From positions 1-22,181 of the IMG/VR virus record IMGVR_UViG_3300032240_000831: DNA of 22,181 nucleotides, one strand, 5' to 3'. The DNA is from a virus. Both the position numbers and the translations under genes were made by a program. Positions 7,936 to 15,489 of this stretch are shown here, piece by piece. Each line of letters begins with the position of its first letter. The stretch's first letter is position 1. Under the pieces are notes generated by a model that was not told where the DNA came from, did not search any database, and saw only the letters and a list, made by a program, of their open reading frames with translations.

Positions 7936-8976
7936 ATGACCTCATTTACCAAAAAAACTATCCCTTATACTAAAAAAATAGAAATCATTGACGGGATTCT
8001 CGACGAATCGGATATAAAATACTTATATAGTCCAAAAAGGCAAATGAGTTACGGATGGCCATCTAATAACCAAAAGAAATACGATCATGGACATTGGAAT
8101 TATTTTGTAGCAGGATCAAACAAAGAAGAAGATGAAAAACTAAACATAGATTGTCAATACAGTCCACAGTTTCTAAATTCAAATATTAATGCTATATGGA
8201 ATAGATTAAAAAAAATCATAGGTGAAAGAAAAGTAATACGTTGTTACTTTAACGGATATACCTATGGTACAGAAGGATATGTTCATCGTGATAGCCGAGC
8301 AGAAATACCTGGCTATAGACAAGAAACTGTGTTAATATATTGTACAGATGAATGGAAAGCAGATTGGGCAGGCGAGACACAGTTTCTCTGCGAAGATCAA
8401 AAAGAAATTGTCTACAGTACAATGCCTTTGCCAAATAGGATTGTATGTTTTGATTCAAGTATTCCCCATGTGGCCAGATCTGTTAGTAGATCTTACCCAG
8501 GACTTAGAACAATATTAGCACTTAAAACATCTGTGTTTAACATAGATGAACAACAGTGTATAGATTATATAAAAGAAAGAACAGAAGGCATTCCGCATAG
8601 TAGATCAACATTCTTTGAACATCTATACGGAACCTATGAAATTTTAAAAGGGTTAGGGTTATCTCAGGATGTATGTATGGCAGGACTATTTCATGCCATA
8701 TACGGAACCACATACTTCAAACATGATCTAACAGTTGATAGAGACGAAGTAAAACGATTAATTGGAGACTATGCCGAACATCTAGCCTACGAATTTTGTT
8801 CAATGCCAAACAGAACTCCTACCATTATTTCTAACAACAAAAAAGGAAATGTTGCTAAATCATTTCATCTTGCATGTATTGAATACGCAAATTTACTAGA
8901 GCAAGCGCCTAGATTTGAGGGCAAAAAAATAAGAGAAACAATAGATGAATTATATTCTATTGTTAGGGGAGATTAA
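7936..8976 (+). CDS. 2OG-Fe(II) dioxygenase fused to an HD-like (DUF6817-type) domain
   Basis: The frame is open from 7828, but the first 36 codons overlap erpA on the other strand. The ATG at 7936 gives 346 residues and fits the promoter. Residues about 90-200 are a prolyl-4-hydroxylase-like double-stranded beta-helix: HRD (H117, D119) and H178 would bind iron, with R185 or R191 as the 2-oxoglutarate ligand. Residues about 217-345 form a helical domain starting HSRSTFFEHLYGTYEILK and continuing CMAGLFHAIYGT, with H221, H229 and H253 as likely metal ligands. This resembles the DUF6817 HD-like family. The substrate is unknown; protein hydroxylation or modification of a nucleotide or small molecule are possible. 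No Shine-Dalgarno is visible, so initiation may rely on a short leader. It ends convergently, overlapping by 4 bases the gene at 8973. Confidence 0.85.
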   Translation: MTSFTKKTIPYTKKIEIIDGILDESDIKYLYSPKRQMSYGWPSNNQKKYDHGHWNYFVAGSNKEEDEKLNIDCQYSPQFLNSNINAIWNRLKKIIGERKVIRCYFNGYTYGTEGYVHRDSRAEIPGYRQETVLIYCTDEWKADWAGETQFLCEDQKEIVYSTMPLPNRIVCFDSSIPHVARSVSRSYPGLRTILALKTSVFNIDEQQCIDYIKERTEGIPHSRSTFFEHLYGTYEILKGLGLSQDVCMAGLFHAIYGTTYFKHDLTVDRDEVKRLIGDYAEHLAYEFCSMPNRTPTIISNNKKGNVAKSFHLACIEYANLLEQAPRFEGKKIRETIDELYSIVRGD

Positions 8977-9224
8977 CTGTGATCACCACCGTAGTTCTTA
9001 ACAGGGCCGCCGTATTTCTCACTCTTGGCTTTGCGACCTTTTAATTTTTGTCCGCTGCCTTTAACACCTTGCTGTCCTGTACCATCTGTGTGACTGCTGT
9101 CGTGTGCTCGCATACCTAAAGATACACATTGACTGTAACGTACATTACTCAAACGTTTAACCGCGCACTGACTAGCAGTAGGCGCGGCTAATTTCTTTTC
9201 ACTGATAAATTCTATGGCTCGCAT
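8973..9224 (-). CDS. Small basic protein with a capsid-targeting-like N-terminus, candidate internal head protein
   Basis: An 83-residue protein starting MRAIEFISEKK. This resembles the capsid-targeting peptide of T4 internal proteins (MKTYQEFIAEA), which the prohead protease cuts after (L/I)-x-E. Here I-S-E at residues 7-9 would be the site. The remainder is Gly-rich and strongly basic (14 Lys/Arg against 4 Asp/Glu), fitting a protein packaged with DNA, and no fold is recognised. It is third in the minus-strand unit after the endolysin and holin-like genes, 15 bases downstream, with no obvious SD. Its last bases overlap the end of the convergent oxygenase gene. An alternative is an uncharacterised small phage protein with a chance N-terminal match. 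Confidence 0.65.
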   Translation of the reverse strand: MRAIEFISEKKLAAPTASQCAVKRLSNVRYSQCVSLGMRAHDSSHTDGTGQQGVKGSGQKLKGRKAKSEKYGGPVKNYGGDHS

Positions 9225-9239
9225 AGAATTATTTAGCTA

Positions 9240-9566
9240 TTACTTAAACAAGATCAAGCTCATAATCACTGTTTGAGCACAGAAGCCCATACAGATAGTA
9301 GCAACATATAAGAAGTTGCGTTCAATTAGGCTTTTGAAGAACATAGTAATCAATGCGGCCCAGATAAAGATCATAAGATCTACTGGGGGCAATCTATCAC
9401 TTTGTCCAAGTAGTACTGCCAACAATGTTGGAATAGCCGCAAAATGACAAAGGATGATACTAATCCAACCAAGTGTATGAGCACTTAGATGGCCAAGGTG
9501 GTTAGTTACAAAATGATACACTAACGATGTAGAATCTTTGATCCAGCTAATAGGTGACAATTTCAT
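9240..9566 (-). CDS. Three-segment membrane protein, holin candidate
   Basis: A 108-residue hydrophobic protein with three likely transmembrane helices at about residues 31-53, 62-80 and 86-106. The N-terminal segment is amphipathic (SLVYHFVTNHLGHLSAH), and a PPVDL motif precedes the second helix. Size, three helices and position directly downstream of the SleB-type endolysin (12-base gap) match class I holins, which make membrane lesions that start lysis. The family does not carry a diagnostic holin motif, so the role rests mainly on context. The ribosome site AAAGGA lies eight bases before the ATG. It is cotranscribed with the endolysin and the small basic protein. Confidence 0.7.
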   Translation of the reverse strand: MKLSPISWIKDSTSLVYHFVTNHLGHLSAHTLGWISIILCHFAAIPTLLAVLLGQSDRLPPVDLMIFIWAALITMFFKSLIERNFLYVATICMGFCAQTVIMSLILFK

Positions 9567-9578
9567 TTTAATGTCCTT

Positions 9579-10160
9579 TTACTTGTAAAAAATGTGATGG
9601 CCAATTTTGGTAATTTTTTCTCTATTCCATTTTGGATTGATGTAATCCGCATGATAGTACAATGCTTCTTTAAGAGCAGGTAGTCTAAAATCTTCTAGCA
9701 AAACTTTCTTTGCTACTTCCATGCTTTCTCGATAGTTGGCATTATTAATAACTTTAATAGCAGTGATATCTCTATCACAAGCCCAGCTGAACTGGCAAAT
9801 AACCTTTTCATAGATTATGTTCTTTTGATAGATTGTTTGGCAGACATCTCCTGGAAACTTGCCGCTTTCGGTTCTGTTGAGTGTAACTTGAGCCACAGCA
9901 ACTTTGCCTTCAAATGGTTCGCTACCAGCTTCATGGTAGATATTTTTAGCCAAACAGGCTAACTGGCGCTCACGCACCGCTAGAGTAATTTGAGAACTTT
10001 CTGCTACCTCGGAGCTTGCTAGTCGATTGCCGACTGCCCAATTAAGTAGCGATATAGATCCTGCTAGCAATGTGGCCATTAGCAGTACAGTTATTCCAAG
10101 GATCAAAGATCGCGGAAAACTAATCTCTATCTGTTCCCTATCCAGAGATAAATCAGTCAT
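9579..10160 (-). CDS. SleB-type cell wall hydrolase (membrane-anchored endolysin)
   Basis: A 193-residue protein. Residues 18-42 form a hydrophobic segment preceded by acidic and basic residues, suitable as a signal anchor or signal-arrest-release sequence. Residues about 66-193 are a Hydrolase_2 (SleB) domain: CLAKNIYHEAGSEPFEGKVA with the presumed catalytic E77, VTLNRTESGKFPGDVC, CQFSWACD, ALYYHADYINPKW and the terminal GHHIFYK. SleB-like enzymes cleave peptidoglycan glycan strands, often as lytic transglycosylases. The anchor plus the adjacent holin-like gene point to a lysis cassette, with export to the inner membrane before activation. The ribosome site is a perfect AAGGAGG (10175-10169). 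Confidence 0.92.
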   Translation of the reverse strand: MTDLSLDREQIEISFPRSLILGITVLLMATLLAGSISLLNWAVGNRLASSEVAESSQITLAVRERQLACLAKNIYHEAGSEPFEGKVAVAQVTLNRTESGKFPGDVCQTIYQKNIIYEKVICQFSWACDRDITAIKVINNANYRESMEVAKKVLLEDFRLPALKEALYYHADYINPKWNREKITKIGHHIFYK

Positions 10161-10194
10161 TTTAGTGACCTCCTTTTAAGATAGTGGTAAAATA

Positions 10195-10225
10195 GTTATA
10201 ACAAGAACTACTATAGTACGGTCAA
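10195..10225 (-). promoter_or_regulatory. Likely promoter of the lysis cassette
   Basis: Minus-strand TTGACC (10225-10220) and TATAAC (10200-10195), spacing 19, or TTATAA with spacing 18. A TGGTAAAA half-operator lies on the plus strand at 10185-10192, immediately downstream of the -10. Spacing is suboptimal, so it is weaker than the right-arm promoters. Confidence 0.5.
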
Positions 10226-10260
10226 AAGAGGAAAAAAGCAACCTTTTTGGTAAAAATTAG

Positions 10261-12849
10261 TTACTCAGCGGCGCTATCTTGGCCGTCATAGCCGCCGCCG
10301 CAGTCTCCGCAGTTAGCACAGTCTGTGGCAAAACTAAAGTATCCTGGATAGTCTACAACAGATGTGGTTACTGTACCATCTTGTTTAAATCCTGTAAACA
10401 AATGAGTCTTGCTTACGTTAAATGGTTGTTCCAATTGTGTATATCGTTGACCTACTGTGGTGTAATAGTACAATGCTCTACTTAGGTTTTGTAGTGTAAT
10501 TGTTGTGCCTGTATCACCGGATCCCTCTCTTAGTAGATTCATTGCTATGGATAAGTTTCCATAACCATCATCTGTGACAGTGAACATACTCCTTGCGGCA
10601 AGATCGTTGCCAAAGTATTCACTCCATCCATTTCCAAACACTGGACCAATATTTTTAACACCGTAGTTAAAAGAATAATAGGTATGTGGACTACCATCAG
10701 ATGCTAGAGGAATTCTATATACTTCTGACCAATATAGGTAAGGATTTACGTTTCCTCTAATTGGAGTTTTAGTTGACCATAATATATTATTAGTGGTCTG
10801 CTCAGTTAATGTGATTGCGATAGCACCGGGCCCGCCTGTGTTATTAACATAGAAATCTAATTTATGATCGCCTGCTGTTAAAAATATTAACCCTTGTTGC
10901 GGAGTAACATAGCCGGCTGTGGTAAATTGGAAGTCTCCTACCAATCCGCCGTCGATATCAAAGTATCCAGTGTTATCAACAGCAAATTTCCAATTATAGT
11001 AACCAGCTGTAGGAACTGTGATTGTAAACGAGCGTTGGATAAGTGTATTATAAGGACCACTGTATAAAGGATTGACCCATGCTCCGTAGGTAGTTAAGAA
11101 AGCATTCCAAGCTGACCCGCCGTAGGCAATAGGAATATACAATGATGGCCCATCAAGGTATCCAGGATCGGATTGATAATTTAAGTTATCTACGTTGACA
11201 AAAGGAATGCCTCCGTTGTTAAGATCACTGACACCATCGGAGCCCATGCCTATACCAATTGTTAGATATCGCTTACCACCAATGAAGTCATAGCTCATGC
11301 CTACCACAGCATCGTAATAACCTAGAGCACTGACCCAACTTCCTAAATTCCTAGAAGATTCAGCAGTAAAGCGTACAGTGGCAGTTGAACTATGTGTTAC
11401 TGTTCTTGTAGGTGTTCCATCAATGGTCACTGCCACTGTGGCTGTATATGTTCCGGATGTAACATAAGTAGGATCAAATTCAAGTACAGGGCCGTCAACG
11501 GCTGTGTTATCTAATGTAAAGTACGGGCTATTGTCTGTGGCAGAATAAGTTGTATAGCTACCATACAGTGTATTAATATAGAACTTCTGTCTATACTTGT
11601 TCAATGTGTTTAATGTTGTAGATGTTGTAGCAGGAGTAAGTGTATAATCAAACACTCTGGCAACTACATTATTAGTAACAGGTATTGAAATGTTACCACG
11701 GTCGTTGTTACTGATAATAGTGATACTGTTGTTAAATGATCCAATAACATCACCGTAGTAGGATACATCAAACTTGCTATCCTCAGCAGGCGACAATGAA
11801 ATTGGTAATAGCACACTGGCTGTACTACTTGGAGTTACACCGTTAGCAGTAAACTCAATACCTGTAACAGTGATCAAAGTATTAGATGAATTAAACAATG
11901 TAACAGTTTGCTTGTTAGATTGTAATCCTTCAACTTCATTAAACGTTAAACTAGTTGGAGATACTGTTAATTTTCTATTGGCAAACGGACTGCTGGCAGG
12001 GTAGCCGCCGTCAAAGTCTTCTGTGCCTTGTATGTCTGGCATAGGAGCCGCAATACCCGCTGGCACAGCATCACCTCTACTGTAGTACAAGGTAAACGTA
12101 CTAACAACATTTATACCTGTGGGGTCGGTAGTAGACAAAGACATGTCAGCGTTAATTTGATGCTCGGATCCTAAGGGTAAAATGCTATAGGTTAAACTAA
12201 TACTTCTACCAGCACCATCGCTGTAGCTATAAACTTTCGGAGTGCCTGATGCTAGGTGACTCAGTAAATCACTTCTATAAAATGTACCACCTGCGGCTAC
12301 ACCAGCTTCCCAGGCTGTAATCGCATTGATCCAAGCAAGGTCGTTAGCACTACCGTCACTGCTGTTATATTCCAAATGTGGCTTGATACCTCCGCCTAGG
12401 TTAAAGAACCAGCGCATATGATTCTGGTCTTCCCAGGCATAGGACATTTTATGGTTAATTGTAGCTCCACTGTTCCAAACTTCTGTTCTAGTACTAACTT
12501 GATTAACCTGTGTAGAAGCTCGTTGGTTTGGGTGTATAGTTCCAGTATTGAGCACAGCAATAGTAGCAGATGTGTCAAGGAAGTTAAACAAAGAAGCTTC
12601 AATAAGTGTACCAGTGGTAAGAACGGTACTGGTAGTTGCTGTGGTATTAAACTCGTGAGCCAGAACCTTATTAAGGTCAACAAGTAAATTCTTTAAATGT
12701 TCGGCCTTGATAATTGTACTGTTGTTTACGCCAGCAGATTGACTAGTAACACCATATCCTCCAGGACCTAGGTTTAGGACACCACTAACTTTATCTTGAA
12801 TGGTGTTGTAATTAACTGCCTCGATGATGGTGCCAATTGCGGTGGTCAT
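10261..12849 (-). CDS. Large virion protein with Ig-like and PA14-like domains
   Basis: An 862-residue Ser/Thr/Gly-rich beta protein. The first 110 residues include a helical stretch (IIKAEHLKNLLVDLNKVLAHEF) and the repeats TTGTLIEASLFN and LNTGTIHPNQR. Residues about 293-392 look Ig-like (LTVSPTSLTFNEVEG to ISNNDRGNISIPV). Residues about 604-685 resemble a PA14-type carbohydrate-binding sandwich (FTITVPTAGYYNWKFAVDNTGYFDIDG to AGDHKLDFYVNNTG). The extreme C-terminus has a CANCGDCGGG cluster. Size, composition and a late-type promoter support a baseplate, whisker or receptor-binding structural role. No enzymatic motif is visible. It is monocistronic on the minus strand, with AAGGAT as ribosome site, and diverges from the glycosyltransferase gene at 12931. 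Confidence 0.85.
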   Translation of the reverse strand: MTTAIGTIIEAVNYNTIQDKVSGVLNLGPGGYGVTSQSAGVNNSTIIKAEHLKNLLVDLNKVLAHEFNTTATTSTVLTTGTLIEASLFNFLDTSATIAVLNTGTIHPNQRASTQVNQVSTRTEVWNSGATINHKMSYAWEDQNHMRWFFNLGGGIKPHLEYNSSDGSANDLAWINAITAWEAGVAAGGTFYRSDLLSHLASGTPKVYSYSDGAGRSISLTYSILPLGSEHQINADMSLSTTDPTGINVVSTFTLYYSRGDAVPAGIAAPMPDIQGTEDFDGGYPASSPFANRKLTVSPTSLTFNEVEGLQSNKQTVTLFNSSNTLITVTGIEFTANGVTPSSTASVLLPISLSPAEDSKFDVSYYGDVIGSFNNSITIISNNDRGNISIPVTNNVVARVFDYTLTPATTSTTLNTLNKYRQKFYINTLYGSYTTYSATDNSPYFTLDNTAVDGPVLEFDPTYVTSGTYTATVAVTIDGTPTRTVTHSSTATVRFTAESSRNLGSWVSALGYYDAVVGMSYDFIGGKRYLTIGIGMGSDGVSDLNNGGIPFVNVDNLNYQSDPGYLDGPSLYIPIAYGGSAWNAFLTTYGAWVNPLYSGPYNTLIQRSFTITVPTAGYYNWKFAVDNTGYFDIDGGLVGDFQFTTAGYVTPQQGLIFLTAGDHKLDFYVNNTGGPGAIAITLTEQTTNNILWSTKTPIRGNVNPYLYWSEVYRIPLASDGSPHTYYSFNYGVKNIGPVFGNGWSEYFGNDLAARSMFTVTDDGYGNLSIAMNLLREGSGDTGTTITLQNLSRALYYYTTVGQRYTQLEQPFNVSKTHLFTGFKQDGTVTTSVVDYPGYFSFATDCANCGDCGGGYDGQDSAAE

Positions 12850-12862
12850 GTTTAAAATATCC

Positions 12863-12892
12863 TTGACTTATTTGGATATTTAGCCATATAAT
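12863..12892 (+). promoter_or_regulatory. Sigma70 promoter of the first glycosyltransferase-like gene
   Basis: TTGACT (12863-12868), 18 bases, TATAAT (12887-12892). The spacer holds a loose TTTGG...AGCCA dyad. The leader to the ATG at 12931 is about 32 bases and lacks a clear Shine-Dalgarno. Confidence 0.65.
12876..12883 (-). promoter_or_regulatory. Candidate T4-type late promoter for the 862-aa virion gene
   Basis: Minus-strand CTAAATAT about 27 bases before the ATG, the same octamer as upstream of the tail-fibre gene. It lies inside the spacer of the divergent sigma70 promoter at 12863-12892, so early and late transcription from the two strands would compete. Confidence 0.4.
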
Positions 12893-12930
12893 TACTTAGG
12901 CCCATCAAGGCTTGTTTAAATACATACATA

Positions 12931-13707
12931 ATGAAAACATTCAAACACTCGGGTGCGGCCGGAGACCTATTATACAGTCTGGCACTAGTTAAAAAATTCG
13001 GAGGTGGGGACTTTTACCTACACCTTAACCAAATCAATTGGATCGGGCAATACTACTACAAAGTAGAGCGTCCAGATCCTTATCACGAGAACAAAATGAA
13101 CGACAAGGACTACGAGTTCTTCAAAGACTTCATGGAAGCTCAAACATACATTAACAGCTTTAATATCCTAGACCCAAAGACAGATGCTATCACGCATAAC
13201 CTAGACCGTTTTAGGCCTATCTTTGTTAATCACCCTACCAACTATGTCAACATCTACTGCCAAGCATTTGGCATCATGGATCAGGGTACCCAGGATATAA
13301 TCAGTGGGGATACATGGTTTAGTGTTGCTAACCCTAGACCCATCGCCGGAAAGCCCATGATCATTAATCGTACCCAGAGAGGGTACAGCCCTGTGGAAGT
13401 TAACCCACGCTGGCATGCTTGGAGAGAAAGCGGTGGTCCAGAGCAGAGTGTGTTTGTAGGCCTACCCAATGAGCATGAGTATTTCCAACAGTGGGTGGGC
13501 TGTAAACTTGACTACTGTCCTACCCCCACTCTGTTAGACCTAGCCGAAGTTATTGCCGGGGGGCAAGAGTTTGTGGGCAACCAAAGTTTGGCTCTGGCTC
13601 TGGCCCAGGGTCTGGGTGTACCCTATACATTCGAACGTAGACGCGATCTACCCTTGGAACGTAACGAAAGCTATTTTCCAAATCACCCCCAGGGTAATGT
13701 GTTCTAA
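12931..13707 (+). CDS. GT9-like glycosyltransferase family protein
   Basis: A 258-residue protein beginning MKTFKHSGAAGDLLYSLALVKKFGG, the Gly-rich acceptor-side loop of GT-B enzymes related to family 9 (ADP-heptose transferases). Near the C-terminus, LLDLAEVIAGGQEFVGNQSLALALAQGLGVP matches the donor-side helix of that fold, where a Ser follows the loop. At about 260 residues it is shorter than the 320-350 usual for GT9, so the fold is compact or partly degenerate. It may glycosylate host LPS or phage structures, but this is not shown. Codons are noticeably richer in CTA and CCC than in the neighbouring tail gene. The gene at 14260 looks like a distant paralogue. Confidence 0.65.
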   Translation: MKTFKHSGAAGDLLYSLALVKKFGGGDFYLHLNQINWIGQYYYKVERPDPYHENKMNDKDYEFFKDFMEAQTYINSFNILDPKTDAITHNLDRFRPIFVNHPTNYVNIYCQAFGIMDQGTQDIISGDTWFSVANPRPIAGKPMIINRTQRGYSPVEVNPRWHAWRESGGPEQSVFVGLPNEHEYFQQWVGCKLDYCPTPTLLDLAEVIAGGQEFVGNQSLALALAQGLGVPYTFERRRDLPLERNESYFPNHPQGNVF

Positions 13708-13719
13708 ATACAACACAGG

Positions 13720-13748
13720 TTGACAACATGGTAAAACCAGTGTATAAT
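13720..13748 (+). promoter_or_regulatory. Sigma70 promoter with spacer operator (class A)
   Basis: TTGACA (13720-13725), 17 bases, TATAAT (13743-13748). The dyad TGGTAAAACCA (13729-13739) begins at spacer base 4, as in the promoters at 17393, 17980 and 19442. AGGAG (13773-13777) serves the ATG at 13783. It drives the 48-aa gene and the two genes after it. Confidence 0.92.
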
Positions 13749-13782
13749 TAACACATAGACAGCAACACATACAGGAGCTAAA

Positions 13783-13929
13783 ATGTACACTTATCAAGTT
13801 TGGGTTCGCCTTAATCAGCTTCAAACAGCTCATGTTCGCGTCAATGCCAACAATGACTGGGAAGCTAAAATGATTGCCGAAGCACAGTATGGATCGGGTA
13901 ATGTACTCAACTATACCCGGATAGAGTAA
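13783..13929 (+). CDS. Small phage protein, 48 aa, unknown
   Basis: An ATG at 13783, ten bases after the start of AGGAG and 35 bases after a perfect -10 box, opens a 49-codon frame ending in TAA at 13929. The product begins MYTYQVWVRLNQLQTAHVRV and ends VLNYTRIE. The alternating hydrophobic pattern with DWEAKMIAEAQYG suggests a small beta-beta-alpha protein. No catalytic motif is seen. The next gene starts one base after the stop, so they form an operon. Promoter, ribosome site and tight coupling are stronger evidence than length. Confidence 0.75.
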   Translation: MYTYQVWVRLNQLQTAHVRVNANNDWEAKMIAEAQYGSGNVLNYTRIE

Positions 13930-13930
13930 C

Positions 13931-14263
13931 ATGACACTCAAAGGTGTAACATTAGCAGAGAAACTTAGACTGGCCCATGAAGCCGGTGTAACTCTGCCAC
14001 ACTATACAAACACTGAAAATCCTGTGGATTTTCCTAAATCAAAGAATAAAATGAACGAACGAATTAAAGAACTTGCTGAACAGGCTGGTGGCGGACCATC
14101 TAAATGGTATACAGATCCTGATGTGCTGGAAAATTTCGCCGAGTTGATTGTGCAGGAATGTTGTCAAATTGTTTTAGATTGTAGTATTCCTGGAAGCAAT
14201 AATGAAAGAGATTTTGTGGTTACTGCGAGAGAAATAAAACAACATTTTGGAGTTGAACTATGA
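13931..14263 (+). CDS. Conserved-type phage protein, 110 aa, unknown
   Basis: A 110-residue protein. An N-terminal 40-residue extension (MTLKGVTLAEKLRLAHEAGV) is followed by a module starting MNERIKELAEQAGGG and continuing LENFAELIVQECCQIVLD to a terminal IKQHFGVEL. The internal ATG at 14051 could be an alternative start giving only that module. The helical module recurs, as far as I recall, in many environmental phage genomes without known function. It starts one base after the previous stop and overlaps the next ATG by four bases (ATGA), so it is translationally coupled within the operon from the promoter at 13720. Confidence 0.8.
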   Translation: MTLKGVTLAEKLRLAHEAGVTLPHYTNTENPVDFPKSKNKMNERIKELAEQAGGGPSKWYTDPDVLENFAELIVQECCQIVLDCSIPGSNNERDFVVTAREIKQHFGVEL

Positions 14264-14973
14264 CAAAAAAGCTAGGAATTATACAAAGCAGGGGGCTAGG
14301 CGATCTAGTCATAGCCCTGCCCATAGCCCGTTACTATCATGAGCGGGGCTACGAAATCATATGGCCCATTTGCCAGGAGTTCTTATCCAGCATGGAGCCC
14401 GTGGCACCTTGGGTCAAATGGGTACCTATACCCACAGACCCTCAGGGTCGCTTCTTTTATGACGTACCCATGGAACGTCTAAAGAACTTCAAGTGCGATG
14501 AAATACTTTGCCTATACCAAGCCCTAACCGGGCATAAGTTCCACGAGGAAAAGTACTTTCAATACACCAGTTTTGACCAGTACAAATACATACAAGCCGG
14601 CGTACCCTTTCTAGCTAAGTGGAATCTAGCCAGTTGTATCACTCGACAGCCAGAGCGTGAGCAGGCTCTCTACGATCGGGTGGTCTCTAACCCTAACTAT
14701 GTGGTCATACACCTAGAGGGCAGTGATCACAGGGCTGACTTTGATCGCACGATCATACCCGCAGACTGGCAACAGATTGAAATTACCAATCAAACGGCCT
14801 GTCTTTGGGATTGGCTACAAGTTCTAGAGGGTGCCCAGAGTTTGATCATGGTGGACTCAGTGTTTGCCAACATAGTAGATCAGCTGGGCATTGGCGAAGA
14901 TCGTTATTTTATACAGCGTAGCCACATAGGCCTAACACCCGTACAAGGGCAACATTGGACCTGGTTGGGTTAA
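14260..14973 (+). CDS. GT9-like glycosyltransferase family protein
   Basis: A 237-residue protein with the N-terminal GT-B signature GIIQSRGLGDLVIALPIARYYHERGYEI (RGLGD at 11-15), typical of heptosyltransferase-like family 9 proteins. The C-terminal donor region reads WDWLQVLEGAQSLIMVDSVFANIVDQLG, where S and D would contact the sugar nucleotide. It is about 100 residues shorter than bacterial heptosyltransferases. It ends the operon driven from 13720 and overlaps by 4 bases the end of the opposing gene at 14970. With the gene at 12931 it suggests that the phage alters surface glycans, but substrate and acceptor are unknown. Confidence 0.75.
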   Translation: MTKKLGIIQSRGLGDLVIALPIARYYHERGYEIIWPICQEFLSSMEPVAPWVKWVPIPTDPQGRFFYDVPMERLKNFKCDEILCLYQALTGHKFHEEKYFQYTSFDQYKYIQAGVPFLAKWNLASCITRQPEREQALYDRVVSNPNYVVIHLEGSDHRADFDRTIIPADWQQIEITNQTACLWDWLQVLEGAQSLIMVDSVFANIVDQLGIGEDRYFIQRSHIGLTPVQGQHWTWLG

Positions 14974-15248
14974 CAGTCAGCATCGGATATCCACTGTTGA
15001 ACCTCATTTTCTCGGGGATATCTCAAACACAGCATCATGTACACGGGTTCTGGTATGGCCCATAGGGTGCTGTAGCTAGTACCCGCACGTCTCTCCCCAC
15101 CCTGACTCTGTATCCACTCAGCTACTTCCACACTGCCCGTGTCTATGAGGTAGAACTGCTGACTCTGTTCAAAATTGTATTCGCGTTGCCAAACATACCA
15201 ATCATTCATAGCTGACAAGATCCCTAACTGAGTAAACTTCTGGCTCAC
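14970..15248 (-). CDS. Small phage protein related to the ORF at 15474, 92 aa
   Basis: A 92-residue acidic protein. The stretch SVEVAEWIQSQGGERR, then TLWAIPEPVYMMLCLRY, parallels DLEVSAWLDQHAHRG, then EWTVSEDQYVMFLLRW, in the ORF at 15474-15779, so the two look like diverged copies of one module. The start shown overlaps the upstream ORF by 47 bases; an internal Met at codon 14 (15209) would reduce that to about 8. It may be a short fibre- or attachment-associated protein because of its relative's tail-fibre signature, but no function is assigned. Confidence 0.6.
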   Translation of the reverse strand: MSQKFTQLGILSAMNDWYVWQREYNFEQSQQFYLIDTGSVEVAEWIQSQGGERRAGTSYSTLWAIPEPVYMMLCLRYPRENEVQQWISDADC

Positions 15249-15489
15249 ATTCCAGAATAAAAGCCGCCATCAAAGCCCGAGATGACACCATGCTGTGGTC
15301 GGCAAAGGCCAGGGCAATGACTGTGCGCTCGTCTGTGTCGCCGGCAACCACACCAGCGTACCACCAAGTCCAGTCCCAGCGTTCAATGCCAACTCTGGAA
15401 TCTAACCAAGGTCTCCAATCACAGATGGGATCTTCGGGATCTTCGGTGGTCCAAAATACCTGTATTTTAGTGTTCAATCTGTGCCCCAA
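15202..15489 (-). CDS. Small Trp-rich phage protein, 95 aa, unknown
   Basis: A 95-residue protein rich in Trp and acidic residues (DWRPWLDSRVGIERWDWTWWYAGVV), followed by a hydrophobic segment AVIALAFADHSMVSSRALMAAF-like in character. It overlaps the upstream ORF by 16 bases and the downstream one by up to 47, a compact head-to-tail arrangement on the minus strand. No family is recognised. Frame and neighbours favour a real gene, though the exact start is uncertain. Confidence 0.55.
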   Translation of the reverse strand: MGHRLNTKIQVFWTTEDPEDPICDWRPWLDSRVGIERWDWTWWYAGVVAGDTDERTVIALAFADHSMVSSRALMAAFILECEPEVYSVRDLVSYE

